A DNA stretch of 64,000 nucleotides from positions 57,613 through 121,612 of the forward strand of contig NZ_JABWQX020000005.1 in the NCBI RefSeq assembly GCF_014268655.2, in the 5' to 3' direction. Below the pieces are notes generated by a model. It saw only the letters and a list, made by a program, of their open reading frames with translations. It was not told where the DNA came from and ran no database searches. A program made the position numbers and the translations under genes. This document shows positions 1 to 10,058 of this stretch, piece after piece (positions within the stretch are counted from its first letter, which is position 1; every line of letters starts with the position of its first letter). Source of the stretch: Pseudomonas marvdashtae. GTDB taxonomy: Bacteria; Pseudomonadota; Gammaproteobacteria; Pseudomonadales; Pseudomonadaceae.

Positions 1-726
1 ATGCAGGTAGACGACCTTGGCATTCGGGTTCTTCTTTAACAGATGGTTACCCACGGCGTGCATCAAGTGGGTTTTACCCAAGCCAACACCGCCATAAAGG
101 AAGAGCGGGTTATAGCCATGCTTGGGGTTATCCGCCACCTGCCAGGCTGCCGCTCGGGCCAGCTGGTTGGACTTACCCTCGACGAAGTTTTCGAAGGTAA
201 AGGTGCGGTTCAGATAGCTGGTGTGCTTGAGCGCACCTTCTACCTGAACGGTGCGTTGTTCTGCCCGTACCGGGGCCTGCTGGGAGCTTGCACCCGCCAT
301 GGGGTCGAAGCTGTCCCTTGAGGGCTCTTCGCTGACCTCGGCGGTTTTTTGTGCGTTGCGTTTGCTTGAAGTAGGCGCGGGTGCCGGCGCGGCATGGTTG
401 TTGACCGGCGCGGCGGCCGCCTGGGCTTGGGACGCCGAGGCGGCCAGTGGCGCATTGGGAGCGGCCCGCGGCGCCGAGCTGCGTTTGCTGCCTATTAATA
501 AGGACAACGCGGGCGCCATGCCATTGCCATGCTCATCGAGCAGTTCCATGACCCGGCCCAGGTACTTTTCGTTGACCCAGTCGAGAACGAAACGGTTCGG
601 TGCATAGACACGCAACTCGTCGCCTTCGGCTTCGACCTGTAGTGGACGGATCCAAGTGTTGAATTGTTGGGCAGGCAGCTCATCGCGCAAAAGCTCCACG
701 CACTGCTGCCAAAGTTCCACTGACAC
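1..726 (-). CDS. dnaA: Chromosomal replication initiator DnaA (5' part, truncated by window edge)
   Basis: The protein reads from a GTG at 724-726 ([20 protein letters not shown]..., the usual Pseudomonas DnaA N terminus) and runs off the window after about 242 residues, so the AAA+ core and DNA-binding domain IV are mostly missing. Domain I (DnaB/self-interaction) is the first ~85 residues; the long Ala/Pro-rich stretch after it is the poorly conserved domain II linker; the Walker A motif GLGKTH appears at about residue 215. An AGGGGA ribosome site lies just upstream (about 732-737). DnaA-ATP binds the TTATCCACA boxes in the adjacent gap and opens the origin. Transcription runs away from rpmH, the standard Pseudomonas arrangement. 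The start is a GTG, so a search for ATG only would miss it. Confidence 0.97.
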   Translation of the reverse strand, partial: MSVELWQQCVELLRDELPAQQFNTWIRPLQVEAEGDELRVYAPNRFVLDWVNEKYLGRVMELLDEHGNGMAPALSLLIGSKRSSAPRAAPNAPLAASASQAQAAAAPVNNHAAPAPAPTSSKRNAQKTAEVSEEPSRDSFDPMAGASSQQAPVRAEQRTVQVEGALKHTSYLNRTFTFENFVEGKSNQLARAAAWQVADNPKHGYNPLFLYGGVGLGKTHLMHAVGNHLLKKNPNAKVVYLH

Positions 727-1293
727 GGATATCCCCTAAGTTGAAAGCCGGTGAGGCAAAAACAAGCGGCCATTGTAGCGATCAGTCGTTCACTTATCCA
801 CATGCAGGTTGCTCAACGTCCATGATTTATCAACGCTTTAACCATGAGAAAGGCGACGGATGGTCGGTGGCTAAGCCCTGTGGATAAATCGCCCTAAGGC
901 CGTTGCATAACTGGGGGTTAAAGTCAGTGGATAACCGCCCTGTGGATAAATACCTATTCCACCCACAGGTTATCCGACAGTGCGGCACAGGGTTGCCACC
1001 GCTTTCCCCTGTAGTTGTCATTCTCTGTACATGGCGGATTACAAGGCGTAGGCATGGTTATCCACAGACAAGTGGCGCCCTTGCTTTTATAAGCTTTACA
1101 GAAAAGCTTTAAATAATTCCCTTCTTTATTTCTATATCTAGCGCAGCGTGATGAATCCGCGGGAAGCGCCTGGAGATCTATTTAAAGGAAACGCTGGTTG
1201 GAAATTGACCTAGAGGCTTGCTTTCTCTAGAATCCCCGGTCTCTTAAAACGGGGGCCATTCCGGCCCGTTGTGGACGAACCAGGTAACACGAC
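727..1293. other. oriC: oriC region (dnaA-rpmH intergenic, DnaA boxes and AT-rich segment)
   Basis: This 567-bp gap carries four exact DnaA boxes: TTATCCACA at 794-802 and 1058-1066, and its complement TGTGGATAA at 879-887 and 941-949; a near match AGTGGATAA is at 926-934. The boxes are followed on the rpmH side by an AT-rich stretch (about 1085-1140) suitable as a DNA-unwinding element. The dnaA-rpmH gap is the known autonomously replicating origin in P. putida and P. aeruginosa. The right end also contains the rpmH promoter. No gene was recognised in the gap; small ORFs crossing it are not credible. Confidence 0.9.
1205..1233 (+). promoter_or_regulatory. Sigma-70 promoter of rpmH-rnpA-yidD
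   Basis: TTGACC at 1205-1210 and TAGAAT at 1228-1233 are separated by exactly 17 bp, a near-consensus housekeeping promoter placed about 60 bp upstream of the rpmH start. It fits strong constitutive expression of a ribosomal protein gene. Seen directly in sequence; start site not determined. Confidence 0.75.
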
Positions 1294-1428
1294 ATGAAAC
1301 GTACTTTCCAACCAAGCACTATCAAACGCGCTCGTACTCACGGTTTCCGTGCTCGCATGGCTACCAAGAACGGTCGTGCCGTCCTGTCGCGTCGTCGCGC
1401 CAAAGGTCGTGCGCGTCTGGCAGTTTGA
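1294..1428 (+). CDS. rpmH: 50S ribosomal protein L34
   Basis: A 44-residue, very Arg/Lys-rich protein beginning [20 protein letters not shown] and ending RARLAV, the complete L34 sequence. It is a structural component of the large ribosomal subunit. It is too short to appear in many ORF scans but is unmistakable by sequence and by its place beside dnaA/oriC. rnpA starts 16 bp after its stop, so the two are co-transcribed from the promoter at 1205-1233. Confidence 0.98.
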   Translation: MKRTFQPSTIKRARTHGFRARMATKNGRAVLSRRRAKGRARLAV

Positions 1429-1444
1429 TAATCCGGCACTGGAG

Positions 1445-1846
1445 GTGAGTCAGGACTTCAGTCGGGAAAAGCGTCTGCTTACCCCCCGGCATTTCAAGGC
1501 AGTCTTTGACTCCCCTACCGGCAAGGTTCCGGGGAAAAATCTCCTGCTCCTTGCGCGCAGTAACGATCTCGATCACCCCCGACTCGGGCTGGTTATCGGG
1601 AAAAAGAGCGTAAAGCTCTCCGTTCAGCGCAATCGCCTCAAACGTCTGATGCGCGAATCGTTTCGCCTGAACCAGGATTCACTGGTCGGCTGGGACATTG
1701 TTATCGTCGCGCGCAAAGGTTTGGGTGATGTAGAAAACCCCGAATTGATTCAGCATTTCGGCAAGCTCTGGAAACGCCTGGCTCGTAACAAGCCAGCACC
1801 GGCAGTCAACACCGAAACTGTAGGGGTAGACAGTACCGATGCGTAA
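1445..1846 (+). CDS. rnpA: Ribonuclease P protein component
   Basis: A 133-residue basic protein that binds the RNase P RNA and helps mature tRNA 5' ends. The RNP motif region [20 protein letters not shown] is intact in the middle of the protein. The open frame extends upstream to 1349 through rpmH, but the GTG at 1445 ([18 protein letters not shown]...) is the usual Pseudomonas start and has a GGAG at 1441-1444 immediately before it. The 3' end overlaps yidD by 8 bp, so translation of the two is probably coupled. Confidence 0.95.
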   Translation: MSQDFSREKRLLTPRHFKAVFDSPTGKVPGKNLLLLARSNDLDHPRLGLVIGKKSVKLSVQRNRLKRLMRESFRLNQDSLVGWDIVIVARKGLGDVENPELIQHFGKLWKRLARNKPAPAVNTETVGVDSTDA

Positions 1847-2084
1847 ACTGGCACTCGTTCCGATCCAGTTTTACCGCTACGCCATTAGTCCTCTGATGGC
1901 CAGCCACTGTCGTTTCTACCCCAGTTGTTCCTGCTACGCGTATGAAGCCATAGAAAATCATGGCCTTCTGCGCGGTGGCTGGCTGACCTTTCGTCGTTTA
2001 GGTCGCTGTCATCCGTGGAATCCCGGCGGTTATGACCCGGTTCCGCCTATCCCTACCTCCCGTTCTTCTTCGATGGCCGAGTAA
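1839..2084 (+). CDS. yidD: Membrane protein insertion efficiency factor YidD
   Basis: An 81-residue protein with the conserved amphipathic/Cys-rich core ([20 protein letters not shown], then [16 protein letters not shown]). It lies on the inner face of the cytoplasmic membrane and assists YidC-dependent insertion. It overlaps the end of rnpA by 8 bp and is followed after 2 bp by yidC, the conserved rnpA-yidD-yidC order. The start ATG at 1839 is fixed by this overlap and by family alignment ([18 protein letters not shown]). Confidence 0.95.
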   Translation: MRKLALVPIQFYRYAISPLMASHCRFYPSCSCYAYEAIENHGLLRGGWLTFRRLGRCHPWNPGGYDPVPPIPTSRSSSMAE

Positions 2085-2086
2085 TC

Positions 2087-3769
2087 ATGGATATCAAACG
2101 CACGATCCTGATCGTCGCCCTGGCAATCGTGTCCTATGTCATGGTCCTTAAATGGAACCAGGACTACGGCCAGGCTGCCCTGCCGACTCAGAATGTTGCA
2201 GCCAGCAATACCGCACCGAGCCTGCCGGATACAGCAACTGGCAATAGCACCGCCAGCAATGACGATGTCCCGCGCGCGGCAAGCGACACCAGTGCTCCAG
2301 CCGAAGCCCCCGTGGCGGCCAGCAAGGACCTGATCCAGATCAAGACCGACGTGCTCGAGCTGGCAATCGATCCACAAGGTGGCGATGTCGCCCAGTTGAA
2401 GCTGCCTTTGTATCCGCGTCGCCAGGACCATCCGGAAATCCCGTTCCAGTTGTTCGACAACGGTAACGAGCGTACCTATCTGGCGCAAAGCGGCCTGATC
2501 GGCGCCAACGGCCCGGATGCCAACCCGGCCGGTCGTCCGGTTTATTCGGCCGAGAAGAAGGTTTATCAACTGGCTGACGGTCAGGACCAACTGGTCGCCG
2601 ACCTGAAGTTCAGCAAGGATGGCGTCAATTACATCAAGCGTTTCACCCTGAAGCGCGGCATGTATGACGTGACTGTGACTTATCTGGTCGACAACCAGAG
2701 CGCCCAACCTTGGTCTGGCGCGATGTTTGCGCAGCTCAAGCGTGACGCCAGTGATGATCCTTCCTCCAGCACCGCCACCGGCACCGCGACTTACCTGGGC
2801 GCTGCCCTGTGGACAAGTTCGGAGCCGTACAAGAAAGTGTCCATGAAAGACATGGACAAGGCGCAGCTCAAGGAAACCGTCCAAGGCGGCTGGGTTGCCT
2901 GGTTGCAGCATTATTTTGTAACCGCGTGGATTCCGCAGAAGGGCGAAAACAACCTCGTCCAGACGCGTAAAGACAGCAAAGGCAACTACATCGTCGGTTA
3001 CACCGGCCCGGCCCTGACCGCCGCGCCAGGTGCGAAAGTCGAAACCAGCGCCATCCTGTACGCCGGGCCAAAAAGCCAGGCTGTGCTCAAGGAGTTGTCC
3101 CCAGGCTTGGAACTGACCGTGGACTACGGTTTCCTGTGGTTCATTGCCCAGCCTATCTTCTGGCTGCTGCAACATATCCACAGCATCGTCGGTAACTGGG
3201 GCTGGTCGATTATTTTCCTGACCATGCTGATCAAGGGGATCTTCTTCCCACTGTCGGCCGCCAGCTATAAATCCATGGCGCGCATGCGGGCCGTTGCGCC
3301 GAAACTGGCAGCGCTGAAAGAGCAACATGGCGATGACCGGCAGAAAATGTCCCAGGCCATGATGGAGTTGTACAAGAAAGAGAAGATCAACCCCTTGGGC
3401 GGTTGCTTGCCAATTCTTGTTCAGATGCCCGTGTTCCTCGCGCTGTACTGGGTTCTGCTGGAAAGCGTGGAGATGCGTCAGGCACCGTTCATGCTGTGGA
3501 TTACCGACCTGTCGATCAAGGATCCGTTCTTCATCCTGCCGATCATCATGGGCGCGACCATGTTCATCCAGCAGCAGTTGAACCCGACACCTCCGGATCC
3601 GATGCAAGCGAAGGTCATGAAGATGATGCCGATCATCTTCACCTTCTTCTTCCTCTGGTTCCCAGCAGGTCTTGTGCTGTACTGGGTTGTGAACAACGTG
3701 TTGTCCATCACCCAGCAGTGGTACATCACGCGTAAGATTGAAGCGGCTGCGAAAAAAGCCGAGGCGTAA
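2087..3769 (+). CDS. yidC: Membrane protein insertase YidC/Oxa1
   Basis: A 560-residue inner-membrane insertase and SecYEG partner. Residues about 7-24 form the N-terminal transmembrane segment (MDIKRTILIVALAIVSYVMV); a large periplasmic domain (about 60-340) is typical of Gram-negative YidC; the Oxa1-like helices follow from about 350, with the positively charged SYKSMARMRAVAPK segment after the first core helix. Length is normal for Pseudomonas. It starts 2 bp after yidD, and an intrinsic terminator follows 21 bp after its stop, closing the rpmH-yidC operon. Confidence 0.98.
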   Translation: MDIKRTILIVALAIVSYVMVLKWNQDYGQAALPTQNVAASNTAPSLPDTATGNSTASNDDVPRAASDTSAPAEAPVAASKDLIQIKTDVLELAIDPQGGDVAQLKLPLYPRRQDHPEIPFQLFDNGNERTYLAQSGLIGANGPDANPAGRPVYSAEKKVYQLADGQDQLVADLKFSKDGVNYIKRFTLKRGMYDVTVTYLVDNQSAQPWSGAMFAQLKRDASDDPSSSTATGTATYLGAALWTSSEPYKKVSMKDMDKAQLKETVQGGWVAWLQHYFVTAWIPQKGENNLVQTRKDSKGNYIVGYTGPALTAAPGAKVETSAILYAGPKSQAVLKELSPGLELTVDYGFLWFIAQPIFWLLQHIHSIVGNWGWSIIFLTMLIKGIFFPLSAASYKSMARMRAVAPKLAALKEQHGDDRQKMSQAMMELYKKEKINPLGGCLPILVQMPVFLALYWVLLESVEMRQAPFMLWITDLSIKDPFFILPIIMGATMFIQQQLNPTPPDPMQAKVMKMMPIIFTFFFLWFPAGLVLYWVVNNVLSITQQWYITRKIEAAAKKAEA

Positions 3770-3790
3770 CTTGCTCTGTGGATAACCACA

Positions 3791-3817
3791 CAAAACGCCC
3801 CCTAGTGGGGCGTTTTG
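3791..3817. terminator. Bidirectional intrinsic terminator after yidC
   Basis: CAAAACGCCCC (3791-3801) pairs perfectly with GGGGCGTTTTG (3807-3817) around a 5-nt loop; the stem ends supply A- and T-rich flanks on both strands. It separates the yidC operon from mnmE. An exact DnaA box (TGTGGATAA, 3777-3785) lies between the yidC stop and the hairpin. Confidence 0.85.
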
Positions 3818-3848
3818 CTATCTGCCACTTTTGTCTGGATACCGGTTT

Positions 3849-5219
3849 ATGAGTGCACCGCGTGAAACCATCGCTGCTGTCGCCACCGCCCAAGGTCGCG
3901 GCGGTGTTGGCATCGTCCGTATTTCCGGGCCGTTGGCCAGTGTTGCGGCCCATGCTATCAGCGGCCGTGAACTCAAACCGCGGTTCGCCCATTACGGCCC
4001 GTTTTTCAGTGATGACCAGCAGGTACTGGACGAAGGGCTGGCCCTGTATTTCCCTGGACCGAATTCGTTCACCGGCGAAGACGTACTGGAACTGCAAGGA
4101 CACGGCGGTCCCATCGTGCTGGACATGCTGCTCAAGCGTTGCCTGGAACTGGGCTGCCGCCTGGCCCGTCCGGGTGAGTTCAGCGAAAGGGCATTCCTCA
4201 ACGACAAACTCGACCTGGCCCAGGCCGAAGCCATCGCTGATCTGATCGAAGCCAGTTCTGCACAGGCCGCACGCAACGCATTGCGTTCGTTGCAGGGCGC
4301 TTTTTCCCAGCGTGTGCATAACCTCACCGAACAATTGATTGGCCTGCGCATCTATGTCGAGGCTGCAATTGACTTTCCGGAGGAAGAAATCGACTTCCTC
4401 GCCGATGGTCACGTGCTGAGCATGCTCGATAAGGTTCGCGACGAGTTATCCACAGTACTGCGCGAGGCCGGGCAAGGTGCATTGTTGCGCGACGGGATGA
4501 CTGTGGTGATCGCTGGACGACCGAATGCCGGCAAGTCCAGCCTGTTGAATGCCCTGGCCGGCCGCGAGGCGGCGATCGTCACCGAGATCGCCGGCACCAC
4601 CCGGGACATCCTCCGCGAACATATCCACATTGACGGCATGCCGCTGCACGTGGTGGATACGGCCGGTTTGCGCGACACCGAGGACCAGGTGGAAAAAATC
4701 GGCGTCGAACGCGCACTCAAGGCCATCGGTGAAGCCGACCGGGTATTGCTGGTGGTGGATGCCACCGCGCCGGAAGCGAACGATCCCTTTGCCTTGTGGC
4801 CTGAATTCCTCGAGGTCCGTCCGGATCCGGCGAAAGTCACCCTGATTCGCAACAAGGCTGACCTGACCGGGGAGGCGATTGCCCTGGATGTCAGCGATGA
4901 CGGGCACGTGACCATCAGCCTGAGCGCTAAGTCGGCGGGTGAAGGCCTGGAGCTGCTGCGCGAGCACCTCAAGGCTTGCATGGGTTACGAGCAGACCTCG
5001 GAAAGCAGCTTCAGCGCTCGCCGGCGACACTTGGAAGCGTTGCGCCATGCGAGCGCTGCCTTGGAGCATGGTCGCGCGCAGCTGACCCTGGCGGGGGCTG
5101 GCGAGCTGTTGGCCGAAGATCTGCGCCAGGCACAACATTCCCTAGGGGAAATTACCGGGGCTTTCAGCTCCGATGACTTATTGGGCCGGATCTTTTCCAG
5201 CTTCTGCATCGGTAAGTAG
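3849..5219 (+). CDS. mnmE: tRNA uridine-5-carboxymethylaminomethyl modification GTPase MnmE
   Basis: A 456-residue GTPase that works with MnmG to install the cmnm5 group at wobble U34 of certain tRNAs. The folate-binding N-terminal domain, a G domain with G1 [14 protein letters not shown] at about residue 223 and DTAGLRDT further on, and the C-terminal CIGK motif with its catalytic-family Cys are all present. An in-frame TTG at 3831 extends the frame, but [19 protein letters not shown] at 3849 is the family start. An exact DnaA box (4446-4454) lies within the coding sequence. Confidence 0.97.
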   Translation: MSAPRETIAAVATAQGRGGVGIVRISGPLASVAAHAISGRELKPRFAHYGPFFSDDQQVLDEGLALYFPGPNSFTGEDVLELQGHGGPIVLDMLLKRCLELGCRLARPGEFSERAFLNDKLDLAQAEAIADLIEASSAQAARNALRSLQGAFSQRVHNLTEQLIGLRIYVEAAIDFPEEEIDFLADGHVLSMLDKVRDELSTVLREAGQGALLRDGMTVVIAGRPNAGKSSLLNALAGREAAIVTEIAGTTRDILREHIHIDGMPLHVVDTAGLRDTEDQVEKIGVERALKAIGEADRVLLVVDATAPEANDPFALWPEFLEVRPDPAKVTLIRNKADLTGEAIALDVSDDGHVTISLSAKSAGEGLELLREHLKACMGYEQTSESSFSARRRHLEALRHASAALEHGRAQLTLAGAGELLAEDLRQAQHSLGEITGAFSSDDLLGRIFSSFCIGK

Positions 5220-5231
5220 TCCGCCTTTAAA

Positions 5232-5286
5232 ACCGGGTTTGCCCTCGAAACTATCGAGCGCAACGCAAACCCGGTCCTGTCTTTTT
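5232..5286 (+). terminator. Intrinsic terminator after mnmE
   Basis: ACCGGGTTTGC (5232-5242) pairs with GCAAACCCGGT (5265-5275); an inner CTCGA/TCGAG pair (about 5244-5258) extends the fold, and a T-rich run ends near 5286. It lies 12 bp after the mnmE stop. Confidence 0.8.
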
Positions 5287-5775
5287 AAACGATTGCCCTT
5301 GATGGCGGCTTGCCTGTGGACGCTGCTGCGACTCCGTAGCGGCTCTTTTCTGTGGATTAAGCCCTGTGAATAACCGCCATTGAGGTCGGTTGATAAACCA
5401 CCTCCAAAGCTGAAGATAACCGCCCCTGTGGATAACCACCCCTTTAATCCACAGGCTTACACCGGTTATCCAAGCCCCTCACTGCCACATGGCCACAGGG
5501 TTTTGAATCTCTGTACACGAAGTAAATTAAGGTCTGCAGAGCTTTATCCACAGAAACGTGGCTCAGTAAGAATAAACATAAAAACAAAGATTTTATAAAT
5601 TTCTCTCTTTTTAATTTCTTTAACCGCCAGTTCTCCACAGCTGGTTAAATTTTGTGCAAAGGGTTCTTTAGGATGGGCGAAGTCCCTATACTTGCCGACC
5701 TGGTTCGAAAAACGCCCAGGACTCGACCCAAATCTATTTCTGAATTACCTGAATAAAGCAGGCATGAGGTGCGTG
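5287..5775. other. Second DnaA-box cluster with AT-rich segment (origin-like gap before mnmG)
   Basis: No gene is seen here. Exact DnaA boxes: TGTGGATAA 5427-5435 and TTATCCACA 5544-5552. Matching the relaxed consensus or one base off: TGTGGATTA 5351-5359, TGTGAATAA 5365-5373, TAATCCACA 5445-5453, TTCTCCACA 5631-5639. A 55-bp AT-rich stretch (about 5568-5625) lies between the last two. This composition parallels the oriC at 727-1293, and the position next to mnmG (gidA) is where enteric oriC sits. The right part also carries the likely mnmG promoter (TATACT at 5687-5692 with a weak TTCTTT 17 bp upstream). Origin activity is an inference. Confidence 0.6.
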
Positions 5776-7674
5776 GTGGATTTCCCTTCCCGTTTTGAAG
5801 TGATCGTCATCGGCGGCGGTCATGCCGGTACCGAGGCAGCACTTGCATCAGCACGCATGGGGGCAAAAACCCTGTTGCTGACGCATAACGTGGAAACCCT
5901 CGGTGCCATGAGTTGCAACCCCGCTATCGGTGGGATCGGCAAGAGTCATCTGGTCAAGGAAATCGATGCCCTTGGCGGTGCGATGGCGATGGCCACCGAT
6001 AAAGGCGGCATCCAGTTTCGCGTTTTGAACAGCCGCAAAGGCCCAGCGGTGCGTGCTACTCGCGCCCAGGCCGACCGTATCCTGTACAAGGCCGCTGTCC
6101 GCGAAATCCTGGAAAACCAACCGAACCTGTGGATATTTCAACAAGCAGCCGATGACCTGATCGTCGAGCAGGACCAGGTTCGTGGCGTCGTAACCCAGAT
6201 GGGCCTGCGTTTCTTCGCCGATTCCGTGGTACTGACCACCGGAACCTTCCTCGGTGGACTTATCCACATCGGTCTGCAAAATTTTTCCGGCGGGCGCGCG
6301 GGTGATCCACCCTCGATCGCGCTGGCCCAGCGCCTGCGTGAAATGCCACTGCGTGTGGGTCGGTTGAAAACCGGTACGCCCCCTCGCATCGATGGCAAGT
6401 CCGTGGATTTCTCGGTGATGACCGAGCAGCCTGGTGATACTCCGATCCCGGTGATGTCGTTCATGGGCAACAAGGAACAGCATCCACGGCAAGTCAGTTG
6501 CTGGATCACCCATACCAACGCCCGCACCCACGAAATCATTGCGGCGAATCTCGATCGTTCGCCGATGTATTCCGCCGCCGGTGAAATCGAAGGCGTCGGC
6601 CCGCGTTATTGCCCGTCGATCGAAGACAAGATCCATCGCTTTGCCGACAAGGAAAGCCATCAGGTGTTCATCGAGCCGGAAGGTTTGACCACCCATGAGC
6701 TGTATCCGAACGGGATATCCACAAGTCTGCCGTTCGACGTGCAATTGCAGATCGTGCAATCGATTCGCGGCATGGAAAACGCCCACATCGTTCGCCCGGG
6801 CTACGCCATCGAATACGACTATTTCGACCCGCGTGACCTGAAATACAGCCTGGAAACCAAAGTCATCGGCGGTCTGTTCTTTGCCGGCCAGATCAACGGC
6901 ACCACCGGTTACGAAGAAGCCGGCGCCCAAGGATTGCTCGCCGGCGCCAACGCTGCGCTGCGCGCCAAGGGCAAAGAAAGTTGGTGCCCGCGTCGCGACG
7001 AGGCGTACATCGGCGTGCTGGTGGATGACCTGATCACCCTGGGTACCCAGGAACCGTATCGGATGTTCACGTCCCGCGCCGAATATCGCCTGATCCTGCG
7101 TGAAGACAACGCCGACCTGCGCCTGACCGAAAAAGGTCGTGAGCTGGGCTTGGTGGATGACGTGCGCTGGGCCGCGTTCTGCAAAAAACGCGAGAGCATC
7201 GAGCTGGAAGAGCAGCGCCTGAAAAGCACCTGGGTTCGTCCCGGTACCGAGCAGGGCGATGCCATCGCGGCGAAATTCGGTACGCCGCTGACTCACGAAT
7301 ACAACTTGCTCAATCTCTTGAGCCGCCCGGAAATCGATTACGTCGGGCTGGTGGAAGTGACCGGCCAGGGCGCGGAAGATCCACAGGTGGCTGAACAGGT
7401 CGAGATCAAGACCAAATACGCCGGTTACATCGACCGCCAACAGGACGAAATCGCCCGGCTGCGAGCCAGCGAAGACACCAAGCTGCCTGTGGATATCGAT
7501 TACACCGGTATTTCCGGGTTGTCGAAGGAAATCCAGGGCAAGCTCGGTGCGACCCGTCCCGAAACCCTGGGCCAGGCCTCGCGCATCCCTGGCGTCACGC
7601 CGGCAGCCATTTCGCTGTTGATGATTCATTTGAAAAAACGCGGCGCCGGCCGCCAGTTGGAGCAAAGCGCTTGA
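5776..7674 (+). CDS. mnmG: tRNA uridine-5-carboxymethylaminomethyl modification enzyme MnmG (GidA)
   Basis: A 632-residue FAD protein, partner of MnmE in wobble-uridine modification. The dinucleotide fold [17 protein letters not shown] is near the N terminus, followed by [20 protein letters not shown], the substrate/FAD-binding signature, and a helical C-terminal MnmE-binding region. The frame is open from 5692, but [18 protein letters not shown] from the GTG at 5776 is the usual Pseudomonas start, with GAGG at about 5766. An ATG at 5764 is an alternative. The last four bases overlap the rsmG start. An exact DnaA box lies inside at 6260-6268. Confidence 0.96.
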   Translation: MDFPSRFEVIVIGGGHAGTEAALASARMGAKTLLLTHNVETLGAMSCNPAIGGIGKSHLVKEIDALGGAMAMATDKGGIQFRVLNSRKGPAVRATRAQADRILYKAAVREILENQPNLWIFQQAADDLIVEQDQVRGVVTQMGLRFFADSVVLTTGTFLGGLIHIGLQNFSGGRAGDPPSIALAQRLREMPLRVGRLKTGTPPRIDGKSVDFSVMTEQPGDTPIPVMSFMGNKEQHPRQVSCWITHTNARTHEIIAANLDRSPMYSAAGEIEGVGPRYCPSIEDKIHRFADKESHQVFIEPEGLTTHELYPNGISTSLPFDVQLQIVQSIRGMENAHIVRPGYAIEYDYFDPRDLKYSLETKVIGGLFFAGQINGTTGYEEAGAQGLLAGANAALRAKGKESWCPRRDEAYIGVLVDDLITLGTQEPYRMFTSRAEYRLILREDNADLRLTEKGRELGLVDDVRWAAFCKKRESIELEEQRLKSTWVRPGTEQGDAIAAKFGTPLTHEYNLLNLLSRPEIDYVGLVEVTGQGAEDPQVAEQVEIKTKYAGYIDRQQDEIARLRASEDTKLPVDIDYTGISGLSKEIQGKLGATRPETLGQASRIPGVTPAAISLLMIHLKKRGAGRQLEQSA

Positions 7675-8315
7675 GCTCGATGGTCACCTCGCAACACGCT
7701 GAAGAGTTATCCACAGGTGCACTTCAACTCGGCGTCAGCCTGAGCGAAGCCCAGCAGGCACAATTGCTGGGTTATCTGGCGCTGTTGATCAAGTGGAACA
7801 AGGCCTACAACCTGACCGCCGTGCGCGATCCGGATGAAATGGTTTCGCGGCATTTGCTCGACAGCCTCAGCATCATGTCCTTCATCGAAAACGGTCGCTG
7901 GCTGGACGTCGGTAGCGGCGGAGGCATGCCGGGCATCCCGCTGGCGATCCTTTTTCCCGATTCACAAGTGACCTGCCTCGACAGCAACGGCAAGAAAACC
8001 CGCTTCCTGACCCAGGTCAAACTCGAACTAAAACTGGATAACCTTCAAGTTATCCACAGCCGCGTCGAAGCGTTCCAGCCTGCCGAGCCGTTCAACGGAA
8101 TCATCTCCCGGGCGTTCAGCAGCATGGAGAACTTCAGCAACTGGACTCGCCACCTGGGCGATGCCGATACGCGCTGGCTGGCAATGAAGGGCGTTCATCC
8201 GGCCGATGAGCTGGTAGCATTGCCGGCAGACTTCCACCTCGATAGCGAACACGCCTTGGCCGTACCCGGTTGCCAAGGCCAACGCCATCTGCTGATACTG
8301 CGCCGCACGGCATGA
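7671..8315 (+). CDS. rsmG: 16S rRNA (guanine-527-N7)-methyltransferase RsmG (GidB)
   Basis: A SAM-dependent methyltransferase of 214 residues acting on G527 of 16S rRNA. The SAM site [15 protein letters not shown] and the downstream [11 protein letters not shown] motif are intact. The TTG at 7671 ([13 protein letters not shown] when initiated) overlaps the mnmG stop as TTGA; the ATG at 7680 is an alternative start. Two exact DnaA boxes lie inside the gene (7707-7715, 8050-8058). Confidence 0.94.
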   Translation: MSSMVTSQHAEELSTGALQLGVSLSEAQQAQLLGYLALLIKWNKAYNLTAVRDPDEMVSRHLLDSLSIMSFIENGRWLDVGSGGGMPGIPLAILFPDSQVTCLDSNGKKTRFLTQVKLELKLDNLQVIHSRVEAFQPAEPFNGIISRAFSSMENFSNWTRHLGDADTRWLAMKGVHPADELVALPADFHLDSEHALAVPGCQGQRHLLILRRTA

Positions 8316-8333
8316 TTGGGAACACAAGCAAGA

Positions 8334-9131
8334 ATGGCTAAGGTATTCGCGATAGCGAACCAGAAAGGTGGTGTGGGCAAGACCACCACCTGTATCAACC
8401 TCGCAGCATCCCTGGTCGCGACCAAGCGCCGGGTGCTGTTGATCGATCTCGATCCACAGGGCAACGCCACCATGGGTAGCGGTGTGGATAAGCACGGCCT
8501 GGAAAACTCCATCTACGACGTCCTGATCGGCGAATGCGATCTGGGCCAGGCCATGCATTTCTCTGAACACGGCGGTTATCAACTGCTGCCCGCCAACCGT
8601 GACCTGACGGCGGCGGAAGTGGTGCTGCTGGAAATGCAGATGAAGGAAAGCCGCCTGCGCAGCGCACTGGCGCCGGTCCGCGAGAACTACGACTACATTC
8701 TGATCGACTGCCCGCCGTCGCTGTCGATGCTGACCCTCAACGCCTTGGTGGCTGCCGATGGGGTCATTATCCCCATGCAGTGCGAATACTTCGCCCTCGA
8801 AGGGCTGAGCGACCTTGTGGATAACATCAAGCGCATTGCCGAGTTGCTCAATCCAGACCTGAAGGTCGAAGGCCTGCTGCGGACGATGTATGACCCGCGC
8901 TTGAGCCTGATGAACGACGTATCGGCCCAGCTCAAGGAGCACTTCGGCGAGCAGCTCTACGACACCGTCATTCCGCGCAACATCCGCTTGGCCGAAGCGC
9001 CGAGCTACGGCATGCCGGCCCTGGCTTATGACAAACAATCCCGTGGTGCGCTGGCTTACCTGGCCCTGGCGGGCGAGATGGTTCGCCGCCAGCGCCGTCA
9101 GCCACGCATCGCTGCAGCCCAGCCAACTTAA
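8334..9131 (+). CDS. parA: Chromosome-partitioning ATPase ParA (Soj)
   Basis: A 265-residue deviant-Walker ATPase with KGGVGKTTTCINLA at about residues 11-24, DLDPQGNATMG and DCPPSLSMLTLNA. It forms nucleoid-bound gradients that move ParB-parS complexes and so segregate the origin region. The frame opens at a TTG (8316), but MAKVFAIANQKGG at 8334 is the family start. parB follows after 9 bp. Two exact DnaA boxes (8483-8491, 8816-8824) are within the gene. Candidate target parS sites are found at 45.8, 55.2 and 55.7 kb of this window. Confidence 0.97.
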   Translation: MAKVFAIANQKGGVGKTTTCINLAASLVATKRRVLLIDLDPQGNATMGSGVDKHGLENSIYDVLIGECDLGQAMHFSEHGGYQLLPANRDLTAAEVVLLEMQMKESRLRSALAPVRENYDYILIDCPPSLSMLTLNALVAADGVIIPMQCEYFALEGLSDLVDNIKRIAELLNPDLKVEGLLRTMYDPRLSLMNDVSAQLKEHFGEQLYDTVIPRNIRLAEAPSYGMPALAYDKQSRGALAYLALAGEMVRRQRRQPRIAAAQPT

Positions 9132-9140
9132 GGAAACCCC

Positions 9141-10013
9141 ATGGCCGTCAAGAAACGAGGTCTCGGACGTGGACTGGATGCGCTGCTCAGCGGCCCCACA
9201 GTCAGCTCGCTGGAAGAGCAGGCCGTGCAGGCTGACCAGCGCGAATTGCAGCATCTGCCCCTGGACCTGATCCAGCGTGGCAAATACCAGCCGCGCCGGG
9301 ACATGGACCCGCAGGCACTGGAAGAGCTGGCTCAATCGATCAAGAGCCAGGGCGTGATGCAACCGATCGTGGTCCGGCCGATCGCCAATGGGCGTTTCGA
9401 GATCATCGCTGGCGAACGTCGCTGGCGCGCCAGCCAGCAGGCTGGCCAGGAAACCATTCCGGCGATGGTCCGCGATGTTCCGGATGAAACCGCCATCGCC
9501 ATGGCATTGATCGAAAACATTCAGCGCGAAGACCTCAACCCAATTGAGGAAGCCGTGGCCCTGCAGCGCTTGCAGCAGGAATTCCAACTGACCCAGCAAC
9601 AAGTCGCCGAAGCAGTGGGTAAATCCCGGGTGACCGTGGCTAACCTGCTTCGGCTGATTGCGTTGCCGGAAGTCATCAAGACCATGCTGTCCCACGGTGA
9701 CCTGGAGATGGGGCATGCCCGGGCATTGCTCGGTTTGCCGGAAAATCAACAAGTTGAAGGGGCGCGACATGTTGTCGCACGCGGCCTGACAGTGCGCCAA
9801 ACCGAGGCACTGGTTCGCCAGTGGCTGAGCGGGAAACCGGCCCCTGTCGAAGCGCCAAAGACCGATCCGGATATCGCTCGCCTGGAGCAGCGGTTGGCCG
9901 AGCGCCTGGGCTCTGCGGTGCAGATTCGCCATGGAAAGAAGGGCAAAGGTCAGTTGGTGATCGGCTATAACTCTCTCGACGAGTTGCAGGGCGTGCTTGC
10001 GCACATTCGCTGA
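9141..10013 (+). CDS. parB: Chromosome-partitioning protein ParB (Spo0J)
   Basis: A 290-residue CTPase and DNA-binding protein that loads at parS and slides along DNA as a clamp. It begins MAVKKRGLGRGLDALLSG, the N-terminal ParA-interacting basic segment; the CTP-binding box GERRWRASQ is at about residues 93-101, and a KorB-type helix-turn-helix (TQQQVAEAVGKSRVTVANLLR) lies mid-protein, with a C-terminal dimerisation region. It forms an operon with parA and is the last gene before the ATP synthase promoter. Confidence 0.97.
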   Translation: MAVKKRGLGRGLDALLSGPTVSSLEEQAVQADQRELQHLPLDLIQRGKYQPRRDMDPQALEELAQSIKSQGVMQPIVVRPIANGRFEIIAGERRWRASQQAGQETIPAMVRDVPDETAIAMALIENIQREDLNPIEEAVALQRLQQEFQLTQQQVAEAVGKSRVTVANLLRLIALPEVIKTMLSHGDLEMGHARALLGLPENQQVEGARHVVARGLTVRQTEALVRQWLSGKPAPVEAPKTDPDIARLEQRLAERLGSAVQIRHGKKGKGQLVIGYNSLDELQGVLAHIR

Positions 10014-10058
10014 AACAATTGCTCTTGTAGCGCGCAGTCGGAAATCACTACCTGAAGG

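Noticed and set aside
43..607. Plus-strand frames at the beginning of the window
   Set aside because: They are complements of dnaA, whose Walker A and N-terminal sequence read cleanly on the minus strand.
970..978. TTATCCGAC as a fifth DnaA box in oriC
   Set aside because: The last three bases differ from TTATCCACA, so it was not counted.
2030..3793. Open frame of 587 codons on the minus strand opposite yidC
   Set aside because: A mirror of the yidC codon pattern in GC-rich DNA; its product is His/Gln/Arg-rich low-information sequence with no recognisable domain.
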